NCBI GenBank assembly: GCA_963677245.1
Contig: OY781921.1
Coordinates: 1,426,001-1,490,000 of the forward strand
From: Saccharicrinis sp963677245
Lineage (GTDB): Bacteria > Bacteroidota > Bacteroidia > Bacteroidales > Marinilabiliaceae
Direction: 5' to 3'
DNA length: 64,000 nucleotides
Both the position numbers and the translations under genes were made by a program. Below the pieces are notes generated by a model, which saw only the letters and a program-made list of their open reading frames with translations, made no database searches and had not been told where the DNA came from. Shown one piece after another: positions 28,065 to 36,436 of this stretch (positions are counted from its first letter, which is position 1; every line of letters starts with the position of its first letter).

Positions 28065-28295
28065 TTAAATATAATATTCAGGTTGCTTGGGCTTTTCCTT
28101 ACCGTACTTAATTTTGTTCCAGGCTCTTTCGTGGAAATAATACAATATCATTTTTGTAAAAACCTCAACTCCACTGATGGAAGCTGCCAATCCTATTTTT
28201 CCAGTAATCAGATAGGATATCAAAAACGTGTCGAGCGTACCTGTCGCTCTCCATGAAATTGTTTTTAATAAGGTTCTATATCTTTTTTCTTGCAT
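28065..28295 (-). CDS. DUF2061 small membrane protein
   Basis: 76 residues. Contains KTISWRATGTLDTFLISYLITGKIGLAASISGVEV, the DUF2061 pattern, with two predicted membrane segments (about 20-35 and 36-55) and a basic tail. It lies 24 bases after cysI in the same direction. DUF2061 genes often lie in sulfate/sulfite assimilation operons, so a role in sulfur metabolism or transport is inferred; the biochemical function is unknown. Confidence 0.85.
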   Translation of the reverse strand: MQEKRYRTLLKTISWRATGTLDTFLISYLITGKIGLAASISGVEVFTKMILYYFHERAWNKIKYGKEKPKQPEYYI

Positions 28296-28319
28296 CCTTC
28301 AATTCTTTAAAGTTGATAA

Positions 28320-30032
28320 CTAATCAAGCTGCTGAATCTCTCTTTGATGTTCGATAATGCCTACTCTGCCGACAAAATCACCAAATCGCTCTCCTTTTTC
28401 TCTTTCCTTAGCATATCGAGGTAAGAGCTCCTTTAACTCATCCAAAATTTCTTCTTCTGATAAGGTTTCTTTGTAAAGCGTATTTAAACGCTCTCCCGCA
28501 AAACCTGCTCCCAAATACATATTGTATTTCCCAAGAGAACGCCCCACAAAACCAATTTCACCCAAAAAAGGTCTACCACATCCATTGGGACAACCAGTCA
28601 TTCGAATGAGAATATCATCATTGGTCAAGTCATTTTCGGCCAGAATTACCTCTATTTTATCCATTAGAGAAGGCAAATACCTTTCTGCCTCAGCAAATGC
28701 CATAGTACAAGTATTGAGCGCCACACATGCCAAGGCATGCTTTCGGGCTGCACTTAAATTCTTTTTAGGCCATATATTGTATTCTTTAAGAATCGTTTCA
28801 ATTTCCTTTTTATCTTCATCCTTAATTCCCCCAATCACCAGACCTTGATTTCCTGTTAAACGAAAATCGGATTTCTTTAGATCAGCCACTTTACGAAGAC
28901 CTGTTTTTAATTCATAACCAGGTACATCTTTTACTCTTCCATGTTCGATATAAAGACCTAATGACCACTTTCCGTTTTTGGCTTTTTTCCAACCAAAGAC
29001 ATCTCCATTACTTGTGAATTTATAAGTTTTTGCTTTTTCTAAAGAATAACCTAAACGTTTCTCAAGCAAACCTTTAAACTCAGCAGGACCTAAACGATCC
29101 ACTGTATACTTTAATCTTGCTTTTCTACGATTTTCTCTATTTCCATAATCGCGTTGTAGCTTTACAATCTCTTCTACAACTTCAAGTGTTTTGTCGTAAG
29201 GTGCATACCCCACTACATCGCCTAATCTTGGATAAGTTCCGGGTTCAGTAAATGTCATACCCAATCCTCCACCAATCGCAATATTAAATCCTTCCAGTTT
29301 ATCTCCTTTTCCAATCGCTATCAAACCTATATCATTTGAAAAAATATCCGTGTCATTATACGGAGGAATAGCGATGGCAATTTTAAATTTACGAGGTAAA
29401 TATGTTTTACCGTAAATTGGCTCCTCATCCTGCTTTCCATCTACCAATAACTTTTGGTTTAACCAGATTTCGTGATATGCTGTGGTACGAGGCAACAGGT
29501 GATCACTAATATCCTTTGACATTTGATATGCCGCAGGTACAAGCGGTGACATTCCCTCGTTGGTTGTGCACATCACGTTTCGATTTACATCACCACAGGC
29601 GGCAATAGAATCAAGGAGTGCATCATTTATACCCTGCATGGTTTTTTTTAGATTGCGTTTTATTACTCCATGAAACTGAAATGCCTGTCGTGTGGTTAAT
29701 TTTAATGTATTACTATGCTGTTTCGCAATTTCATCGAAAGCAATCCACTGATCAGCAGTAGCTACACCTCCCGGTATTCTCACCCTGATCATAAAACTGT
29801 ATAAAGGTTCTAGCTTCTGACGCTTGCGTTCAATATCCAAATCTCTATCGGTTTGCTGATAACTTCCATGAAATTTAATTAACTGCGTATCATCTTCAGC
29901 TATGGAACCTGTAGCTAAGTCGTTAAGACTTTCCTCAAGCGTTCCTCTTAAGTAATTACTTCTAATTTTAATCCCTTCTACATCTGATGGATTCCAGGAT
30001 GGAAATATTTCGTTATTGATAACTTCTGCCAT
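28320..30032 (-). CDS. cysI: Assimilatory sulfite reductase hemoprotein subunit
   Basis: 570 residues. Reduces sulfite to sulfide by six electrons at a siroheme-[4Fe-4S] centre in the cytoplasm. The four cluster cysteines are visible at about 436, 442, 480 and 484: ACVALNTCTMAFAEAERYLP and RMTGCPNGCGRPFLGEIGFVG. The ferredoxin-like half domains (RIPGGVATADQW, LKLTTRQAFQFHGV) are intact, as is the siroheme-binding arginine environment. The neighbouring CysJ supplies electrons from NADPH. It is 138 bases downstream of cysJ and 24 upstream of DUF2061, consistent with one operon. Confidence 0.95.
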   Translation of the reverse strand: MAEVINNEIFPSWNPSDVEGIKIRSNYLRGTLEESLNDLATGSIAEDDTQLIKFHGSYQQTDRDLDIERKRQKLEPLYSFMIRVRIPGGVATADQWIAFDEIAKQHSNTLKLTTRQAFQFHGVIKRNLKKTMQGINDALLDSIAACGDVNRNVMCTTNEGMSPLVPAAYQMSKDISDHLLPRTTAYHEIWLNQKLLVDGKQDEEPIYGKTYLPRKFKIAIAIPPYNDTDIFSNDIGLIAIGKGDKLEGFNIAIGGGLGMTFTEPGTYPRLGDVVGYAPYDKTLEVVEEIVKLQRDYGNRENRRKARLKYTVDRLGPAEFKGLLEKRLGYSLEKAKTYKFTSNGDVFGWKKAKNGKWSLGLYIEHGRVKDVPGYELKTGLRKVADLKKSDFRLTGNQGLVIGGIKDEDKKEIETILKEYNIWPKKNLSAARKHALACVALNTCTMAFAEAERYLPSLMDKIEVILAENDLTNDDILIRMTGCPNGCGRPFLGEIGFVGRSLGKYNMYLGAGFAGERLNTLYKETLSEEEILDELKELLPRYAKEREKGERFGDFVGRVGIIEHQREIQQLD

Positions 30033-30170
30033 TATATTATGCTTTTTATGTGGTAAAAACCAAATTGTGTTAGATTAAAGATGAGTTATAAGTTCTACTC
30101 CAAATACAAAATTGTACATCCACATAACATTATTATCTGTTCCTTTATTTAGTAAATCGCTATTGATGGA

Positions 30171-31970
30171 TTAATAAACATCCTCCTGAAAACGTCCTGC
30201 CGATTTTAGGTTTTTAAAATATTCATTGGCCTGCTCTTCAGATAAATTGCCGTATTGTTTAATTATTTGTAGTAAAGTCTCTTTTACATCTTTAGCCATT
30301 CGTTTCATATCACCACACAAGTAAAAATGCGCCCCTTCATTTAACCAGTTATAAAGTTCCTCACCATTCTCCTGCATTCTATCCTGTACATAAACTTTTT
30401 CTTCCTGATCTCTGGAGAATGCAACATCCAGCTTATTAACCAATCCTTCTTTCCTATATTGTAATAATTCTGTTTGATATAAAAAGTCTGTTTCAAAATG
30501 CTGATCTCCAAAGAACAACCAGTTTCTACCTTCCGACTCTTTAGCTTCGCGCTCCTGTAAAAACGAGCGAAAAGGTGCAATTCCTGTTCCCGGTCCAACC
30601 ATTACAATTGGTGCTTTTTCATCTTCAGGCAATTTAAAGCCAAGATTTGGCTTAACTCTAACTTTAACAGTCGATCCTTCCTGAATACTATCCGCCAAAT
30701 AACCAGAGCACACACCATTATGATCACGATCGTTTAGATTATACCTCACTGCTCCAACCGTAATATGCACTTCATCCGGATTTAACTCATAACTGGATGA
30801 AATAGAATACAGCCTTGGTGGCAATTTTCTTAAAAGCTGAACTAATTCCTCTGCTTTAAGATCAATAGGAAAATCATTAATTAAATCAAGAATATCTCTT
30901 CCATATAAATATTCCTGAAGTCGTTCCTCATCGCCTATAATATCGTCCAATTCTTTAATATTAGCTCTTTCTGCATACTTTGTAATAACGGGTCTTGTAA
31001 TTACTGTTAATTCAAAGCTTGAGGTTAAAGCCTCTTCGATAGAAATACTTTTTTCTCCCTGTAAGATTTCTTCTTTTCTATCTATATCTAAAACTGATAA
31101 AATTCCGTCGACCAATTCGTAATCATTAACAGCCACTACTTCCAATGCATCTCCTGCTTTATAAACCAGACCAGCATCCTCAATATCTAATTCGATATGA
31201 TACGTTTCTTTGTCGGACCCTTTACCGTTTAGTAAAACTTTTTCAAGAACCTCCACCTCAACCCATTCGTTTAAGCCAAGCTTCTTTGTTGCAACATTTT
31301 CTTGCTCAGGCTTAACCTCAATACCAGATGCCTTTTGAAAGTTATCAACTATAGTTGGTAAAACATCTCCAATTTGATCAGTAAAATCAACGTCGAGCTC
31401 AACTAAATCATGAATTGACTGTGCTCCTAAAACCCCTATTTGCTGATAAATATCTTTCCCTGTTTGGCAAAACTTGGCATAACTACTATCCCCTAAGCCA
31501 ATAACAGCATAATTTACATTCAACGATTTAGGTGCTTTTTTGCCGAATATATAATTATAAAAATCTTCAGCAGATGCAGGAGGTTCACCCTCTCCATGGG
31601 TGGAAACAATTACTAGTAGGTTTTGCTCCTCTTTTAATTTACGTACTTTATATTCCTGCAAACTAAGAGCTGTTGCTTTAATTCCTCTTTGTTGAGCAAT
31701 TTCAAGTGTTTGCTCTGCTAAGATTTTTGAATTACCTGTATGAGTACCATATAAAATAGTTAGGTTTAATTCATTTTCAACGGCAGAATTTACACTTATT
31801 TGACCATTAACACCATTAACCAAATCACTTTCCAACAATCCACCTGACTGATTTAAACCTGCCAAATAACCAGACAACCAAAGCTTTTGCTCTGTAGATA
31901 AAGAAGCATATAGTTTTTGCGCTTGCTCAACTTGCTCTGTCGTAAATATATTTTTAATTCCCTGAATCAT
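30171..31970 (-). CDS. cysJ: Assimilatory sulfite reductase flavoprotein subunit
   Basis: 599 residues. N-terminal FMN flavodoxin domain (about 68-205; TILYGTHTGNSKILAEQ, STHGEGEPPASAEDFY), FAD-binding domain (about 225-440; RLYSISSS, NGVCSGYLAD), then NADP-binding domain (GPGTGIAPFRSFLQERE, WLFFGDQHFETDFLYQ) and the typical ending EDVY. Transfers electrons from NADPH through FAD and FMN to CysI. A stem-loop (32046-32080) lies in the 187-base spacer after cysK. Confidence 0.95.
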   Translation of the reverse strand: MIQGIKNIFTTEQVEQAQKLYASLSTEQKLWLSGYLAGLNQSGGLLESDLVNGVNGQISVNSAVENELNLTILYGTHTGNSKILAEQTLEIAQQRGIKATALSLQEYKVRKLKEEQNLLVIVSTHGEGEPPASAEDFYNYIFGKKAPKSLNVNYAVIGLGDSSYAKFCQTGKDIYQQIGVLGAQSIHDLVELDVDFTDQIGDVLPTIVDNFQKASGIEVKPEQENVATKKLGLNEWVEVEVLEKVLLNGKGSDKETYHIELDIEDAGLVYKAGDALEVVAVNDYELVDGILSVLDIDRKEEILQGEKSISIEEALTSSFELTVITRPVITKYAERANIKELDDIIGDEERLQEYLYGRDILDLINDFPIDLKAEELVQLLRKLPPRLYSISSSYELNPDEVHITVGAVRYNLNDRDHNGVCSGYLADSIQEGSTVKVRVKPNLGFKLPEDEKAPIVMVGPGTGIAPFRSFLQEREAKESEGRNWLFFGDQHFETDFLYQTELLQYRKEGLVNKLDVAFSRDQEEKVYVQDRMQENGEELYNWLNEGAHFYLCGDMKRMAKDVKETLLQIIKQYGNLSEEQANEYFKNLKSAGRFQEDVY

Positions 31971-32045
31971 ACTTTGTTAATTATTGGACAATACAATCCT
32001 ATTATGACTTCCATATCTATAAAGTCAATCATCTTTCGGGTTTCT

Positions 32046-32080
32046 AACAAGATCCAAACCGACTTGGTTCAGATCTTGTT
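32046..32080 (-). other. Stem-loop between cysK and cysJ
   Basis: AACAAGATC (32046-32054) pairs with GATCTTGTT (32072-32080); an inner AACC (32057-32060) pairs with GGTT (32066-32069) around GACTT. On the transcribed minus strand no T run follows, so it looks like an RNA-processing, stabilising or attenuating hairpin rather than a full terminator. It has no resemblance to a SAM riboswitch core. Confidence 0.5.
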
Positions 32081-32157
32081 TTACACCCATATAAACCTTA
32101 AGTTAATATTGAAACTATTCAGCTTAGCTTTAGCTGATAAATTATTCGATGAAGTTC

Positions 32158-33075
32158 TTAAATTTCAAAGCTACTTAAATAGCGTTCGCCTGTATCAGGT
32201 AAAATAACCACAATACGTTTCCCTTCGAATTCAGGTCTTTTGGCTACTTCCAATGCTCCCCATAACGCAGCACCTGAAGAGTAACCACATAAAATACCTT
32301 CTTCGATAGCTGCTTTGTGACTTGTTTGAACGGCATCTTCATTTGAAACTTTTACCACATCATCAATTACGTCTGTATTTAAATTTGATGGAATGAATCC
32401 GGCTCCAATACCTTGAATTTTGTGAGGTCCAGGTTGACCACCTGATATAACAGGAGAATCAGCCGGTTCAATAGCAATTACTTTTAAATCCGGATTCTTT
32501 TCTTTTAATGCCTCTCCGACTCCTGTGATTGTTCCTCCGGTTCCAACACCAGCCACAAAAACATCAATCTTTCCCTCTGTATCTTTCCAAATTTCTTCAG
32601 CAGTTGTTACTTTATGAATAGCCGGGTTAGCCGGGTTATCAAATTGCTGTGGAATAAATGCATTTTCGTGTTCTTCCGCAATTTCCTGCGCTTTTGAAAT
32701 TGCACCCTTCATACCTTGAGAGGCAGGAGTTAAAACCAACTCTGCACCGAATTTCTTCAACAACTTTCTACGTTCGATGCTCATACTCTCAGGCATAGTT
32801 AAGATTAATCGGTATCCTTTTACGGCGGCTACAAAAGCAAGCCCTACTCCTGTATTTCCACTTGTTGGTTCTACTATTACAGTATCTTTATCCAGTTTTC
32901 CACTTTTTTCAGCTGCTTCAATCATTGCATTAGCAATACGGTCTTTTACTGAACTAGCAGGGTTAAAAAATTCTAATTTGGCTACAACTTGTGCTCCTCC
33001 TTCATTTAATCTATTAATTTGTACCAAAGGGGTGTTACCAATTAATTCTGTTACATTTTGTGCAATTCCACTCAT
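32158..33075 (-). CDS. cysK: Cysteine synthase A (O-acetylserine sulfhydrylase)
   Basis: 305 residues. PLP-dependent formation of cysteine from O-acetylserine and sulfide. PLP lysine is in NPASSVKDRIANAMIE, the acetylserine-binding loop is EPTSGNTGVGLAFVAA, and the PLP phosphate loop is GVGTGGTITGVGEAL. The C-terminal tail is ...TGERYLSSFEI, similar to other CysK. It opens the sulfur cluster and has a plausible promoter (33121-33151). In some bacteria CysK also binds the Rrf2 regulator CymR; an Rrf2 gene is located 1.6 kb away here. Confidence 0.95.
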   Translation of the reverse strand: MSGIAQNVTELIGNTPLVQINRLNEGGAQVVAKLEFFNPASSVKDRIANAMIEAAEKSGKLDKDTVIVEPTSGNTGVGLAFVAAVKGYRLILTMPESMSIERRKLLKKFGAELVLTPASQGMKGAISKAQEIAEEHENAFIPQQFDNPANPAIHKVTTAEEIWKDTEGKIDVFVAGVGTGGTITGVGEALKEKNPDLKVIAIEPADSPVISGGQPGPHKIQGIGAGFIPSNLNTDVIDDVVKVSNEDAVQTSHKAAIEEGILCGYSSGAALWGALEVAKRPEFEGKRIVVILPDTGERYLSSFEI

Positions 33076-33530
33076 AATTATATGCTTTTATTTGTTTTCG
33101 TTTAACAATTGATTCTGATGCAAACATAGAAGAAGTATAATGATCTCACAATAGACAAAGCTGCATATAACATACTTTTTATATATGCTTTCTTATACTA
33201 TTTTCAAATACAAAAATCACCATAACCTCTCATTTATTGACACTTAACACTATATTTTTAAATTATTATTCACCCCTTTTAATAGCCTATTCTTTTAGTA
33301 GGCTTTAACCGCACAAATACATACCTACTCAAATGCACTAACTTCTGCTAATTGTATTAAAATTTAGCGAATTATTTCATTAGTAGCCCTATAGCACAAT
33401 ATAAAAGAAACCATTTTTAACTTTTATTTTAATCCTCATCCTTATATTAAATCTATATTTGTGCAACATTTGCACAACAAGGTTCGTTATAGAACACATT
33501 TACAATTTCACTGGAGAGAGATTAATTAAT
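33076..33530. other. 455-base divergent spacer between cysK and the chemoreceptor gene
   Basis: Carries the cysK promoter on the minus strand and a TATATTTG -7-like element at 33454-33461 for the chemoreceptor on the plus strand. The middle part is A+T-rich and shows no gene. No clear palindrome for the Rrf2 protein was recognised. Confidence 0.5.
33121..33151 (-). promoter_or_regulatory. Promoter of cysK
   Basis: On the minus strand TATGTTTG (complement of 33121-33128) is a -7 element; TTG (complement of 33149-33151) lies 20 bases upstream. The leader would be about 40 bases. Confidence 0.5.
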
Positions 33531-34646
33531 ATGGGAAGTTTTTTAAACTTATTTATTGTATTTATTGCAGCTATTATAGTTGGTAGCATTGTATTAAGAA
33601 TTCTATTTAAAAAAAGCATTTTCTTAAGAATTGGTATCGTTTGGATAGCCAATGTTTTCTTTACGGTAGTGAATAGTAAAATTCATTACGCATACCCAGA
33701 TCAATACCCATTTATTGCAGCTCTTATCTCAGGACTATCCGTTACGGCAATTTTACTCTTTTTAATATCAAGATGGGTTAGAAGACCTATGAAAGAGCTC
33801 ATTTCTAAAACAGCTATTATTGCTTCTGGAGATTTCAGAGCTAATAACCAAAAGGAAAAATACAACTACAAGGGCGAACTAAAAGATTTAAGTCTTAGCA
33901 TTACCAAACTAAACGAGATGTTTGGAGCGTCTCTAAAAACAATAAACACTACTGCTTCACAGGTAGATTCTATGGGACAGCAAACTAATAACATGTCTCA
34001 GAATCTATCCCATGGCAACAATGAACAAGCCAGTGCTATTGAAGAAATATCAGCTTCTATGGAGGAAATGAATGCTAACATAGACTCATCTTACAATAAT
34101 TCTGAAAAAACAAAAAGCTATACTGAAAGTACCAACCAAAAACTTGAGGTTAGCAATCAAAGTGCACAGGAATTATTGCAGGCAATGAAAACAATTAACG
34201 AGAAAATTAAGGTCATTGATGAGATTGCCAGCCAAACCAATTTACTGGCACTGAACGCTTCAATTGAAGCTAAACAAGCAGGAGAGGCTGGTAAAGGTTT
34301 TAATGTTGTTGCTGGTGAGGTAAGAAAATTAGCAGAAGACAGTCAAAAAGCATCTAGCGAGATCAAGGAAATATTATCCAATGGGCAGGTTCTTTCCGAA
34401 AATGTAAGTAAAAATCTGGAAGAAACGATCCCAAGCATGAACGAAACCATGAATTTGATGGCTGAAATTAGTGTAGCCAGCAAAGAATTAAAAGCTGGTT
34501 CTGAACAAATTATTTCGGCTATTAATGACATTAACGGAATTACCCAATCAAATGCTAAATTGGCAGATGAAATGTCTGGAAATTCAGTTCAACTCTCAAA
34601 ACAATCATCTAAGCTAATAGAAAACATACGAATATTTAAAGTTTAA
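33531..34646 (+). CDS. Methyl-accepting chemotaxis protein without periplasmic sensor domain
   Basis: 371 residues from ATG 33531. That start is preferred because GGAGAGAG lies 11 bases upstream, the first membrane segment begins right after it, and a -7-like box (33454-33461) would place transcription downstream of the earlier in-frame ATG at 33459. Two membrane segments (about 3-22 and 58-78, with a short third stretch between them) are followed by a HAMP-like part (RWVRRPMKELI ... ASGDFRANN) and a signalling domain with the hairpin tip IDEIASQTNLLALNASIEAKQAGEAGKGFNVVA-type sequence. The usual periplasmic ligand domain is missing, so it may sense a membrane or cytoplasmic cue. No che genes are nearby. 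Confidence 0.85.
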   Translation: MGSFLNLFIVFIAAIIVGSIVLRILFKKSIFLRIGIVWIANVFFTVVNSKIHYAYPDQYPFIAALISGLSVTAILLFLISRWVRRPMKELISKTAIIASGDFRANNQKEKYNYKGELKDLSLSITKLNEMFGASLKTINTTASQVDSMGQQTNNMSQNLSHGNNEQASAIEEISASMEEMNANIDSSYNNSEKTKSYTESTNQKLEVSNQSAQELLQAMKTINEKIKVIDEIASQTNLLALNASIEAKQAGEAGKGFNVVAGEVRKLAEDSQKASSEIKEILSNGQVLSENVSKNLEETIPSMNETMNLMAEISVASKELKAGSEQIISAINDINGITQSNAKLADEMSGNSVQLSKQSSKLIENIRIFKV

Positions 34647-34672
34647 ACTGAATATTTAATATCTAACACATA

Positions 34673-35101
34673 TTATATATAATACATTAAACTTTCATTC
34701 AAGTCTTTATATTGCTTTTGTATATCGGCCAGCGTTTTTTCTGCTAAAACTTCTCTGACACCAGCAATAGATTCATTCAATACCAAAGCCACAGCTTTTT
34801 GATTACTTGATATATCTCCTGAAATATCCAGCTCTCTTTTATAGGCATCCTCAAGACATTCAAAAACCATTAAAAGAGTTATTTCACTTGGTCTGAATCT
34901 CAAACGATAACCACCTCCAGCTCCTTTTTTCACATCTAAAAATCCGGCTTTTTTTAGAGCTACAGCAATAGCTTCCAAAAATTTCATAGGTATCTGGTGT
35001 CTTAACGAAATTTGATAAATTCCCATAAACCTCCCCTCACTTAATTCTGCAAGAGCGAGTAAAAACCTTAAACCATATTCTGTTTTCTTTGAAAATTTCA
35101 T
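34673..35101 (-). CDS. Rrf2 family transcriptional regulator (CymR-like)
   Basis: 142 residues. Winged helix with KTEYGLRFLLALAEL, the recognition region ISLRHQIPMKFLEAIAVALKKAGFLDVKKGAGGGYRLRF-type motif (family signature G-x-G-G-Y-x-L), then a dimerisation helix. Only one Cys is present (in VFECLED), so the three-Cys [Fe-S] ligand set of IscR/NsrR/RsrR is missing. This makes it more like CymR, the cysteine-metabolism repressor, and the cysK, trans-sulfuration and sulfite-reductase genes around it fit that. The gene lies 147 bases after the Omp85-type gene in the same direction. The regulon is inferred from context only. Confidence 0.85.
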   Translation of the reverse strand: MKFSKKTEYGLRFLLALAELSEGRFMGIYQISLRHQIPMKFLEAIAVALKKAGFLDVKKGAGGGYRLRFRPSEITLLMVFECLEDAYKRELDISGDISSNQKAVALVLNESIAGVREVLAEKTLADIQKQYKDLNESLMYYI

Positions 35102-35248
35102 ATTCTATTTGTTTATTCGTTGAAACACATTAAGCCTCTAAGGGATAAACTCCCGTTTAACGGTAATAGTTCAATGTATTCTTTGAAAAGAACGAAAATC
35201 AACACAATTATAACCTACCAACTCGATATGTATTAGCAGTAATTTTAA

Positions 35249-36436
35249 TTAAAACGCCTCTCCTAGTGTAAAATAAAAAGCTGAGTTACCATAATTGGAA
35301 ACTCCATAATCAAACCTTAAATTTAACCCATCGTTTTCCAAAACCTTAACTCTAAGTCCGGCTCCTAATAAGCCATGCACCTTCTTAAAAACATCATCAT
35401 TCCATTGAGAGAATACATTTCCTACTCCAGAAAACAACTCTCCTCCTAACCGCCACCAAATATGGGAACGATAAGCCACTTGCATATAAATACTACTTTT
35501 ATCCATATACTTATAAGGCTGAGAAACACCTCTAAACAAACGTTTACCTCCCAAAAAAGATAAGCGATAGAACGGAACATCACCCCATGTATGCTGCATT
35601 TTCAACTGTAAAGCAAGAATTCTTTTGGAATTTTGAAAACCACAAAACTTTCTAAAATCAAAACTCATTTTCCCGAACGAAAAGTCTCCCAAATCATTTA
35701 AATAGTGCAAATTTTGCACCTCAGCATAACTTCCCCCTCTTGGATAACTAACATTATCTCTGGAATCATATACAATTGAAGTCCCTAAGCCTCCAATATT
35801 TCCTTTCACCTTTTTAGGAGAAAATGCATCCAATAATGAACCTGACACTTGATCAACTTCATAATTGGCAAAATCATAACTTACTCCAACAAACCACTTA
35901 GTTCCTATATTTTTTAAGATCTGCCCGATAAACTCGAACTTACTGACTTCTATATCCGAATAGTTATTTTTATCTGTTAAATTACCTATCTGATAAAACT
36001 TATCAGGCATCCACTGATACAGCCACTTTCCTTTTATATTCCACTTATCCTTTATATATATGTTTGAACTTAAATCGAACTCATACATTCCGGTAGTTGA
36101 GAATAAAATAGATGGTGCAATACTCGAAGGACGTTTAAATTCACTATTTAGCGAGCTATTAGCTTTACTATAAATCTGCAATACAGGCATAACTCCATAC
36201 TCCAGCTGCGTTCGTTCTTCATAGCCAACTAAAGGCATAATAAAAAGAGTACAATTCCCCTTTTCAAAAGTTAGTAAATCTACACCCCAATCCGCCAAAC
36301 CAACCATTTTCTGCAGAACTCCGGGTACATTATCTGAATTGATTGAGTCATTCTGACCTTTTACAAACAACACATTAATGAAAAGAATACCTACTAAACA
36401 AAGTCTCGTAAAAAAACCTCGCGATTGTTTAAACAT
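35249..36436 (-). CDS. Omp85/BamA-TamA family outer-membrane barrel without POTRA domains
   Basis: 395 residues. Signal peptide (GILFINVLFVKGQ) followed by a beta barrel: GTSIVYDSRDNVSYPRGGSY, FRKFCGF, PFYRLSFLGGKRLFRGVSQPY (with the L-G-G-x-x-x-x-R-G-x region of the Omp85 L6 loop) and a terminal strand FYFTLGEAF ending in Phe. No room for POTRA repeats, so it is a stand-alone 'surface antigen D15' barrel, not BamA. Its ATG overlaps the stop of the trans-sulfuration gene by 8 bases, implying translational coupling. Substrate unknown; possible roles are insertion of a lipoprotein or solute passage. Confidence 0.82.
   Translation of the reverse strand: MFKQSRGFFTRLCLVGILFINVLFVKGQNDSINSDNVPGVLQKMVGLADWGVDLLTFEKGNCTLFIMPLVGYEERTQLEYGVMPVLQIYSKANSSLNSEFKRPSSIAPSILFSTTGMYEFDLSSNIYIKDKWNIKGKWLYQWMPDKFYQIGNLTDKNNYSDIEVSKFEFIGQILKNIGTKWFVGVSYDFANYEVDQVSGSLLDAFSPKKVKGNIGGLGTSIVYDSRDNVSYPRGGSYAEVQNLHYLNDLGDFSFGKMSFDFRKFCGFQNSKRILALQLKMQHTWGDVPFYRLSFLGGKRLFRGVSQPYKYMDKSSIYMQVAYRSHIWWRLGGELFSGVGNVFSQWNDDVFKKVHGLLGAGLRVKVLENDGLNLRFDYGVSNYGNSAFYFTLGEAF

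Noticed and set aside
32041..32090. SAM riboswitch or other sulfur riboswitch before cysJ
   Set aside because: Only a simple hairpin is present; no multi-helix core or conserved single-stranded motifs.
33459..33530. 24-residue N-terminal extension of the chemoreceptor
   Set aside because: A -7-like box overlaps this start, and GGAGAGAG lies before the ATG at 33531.
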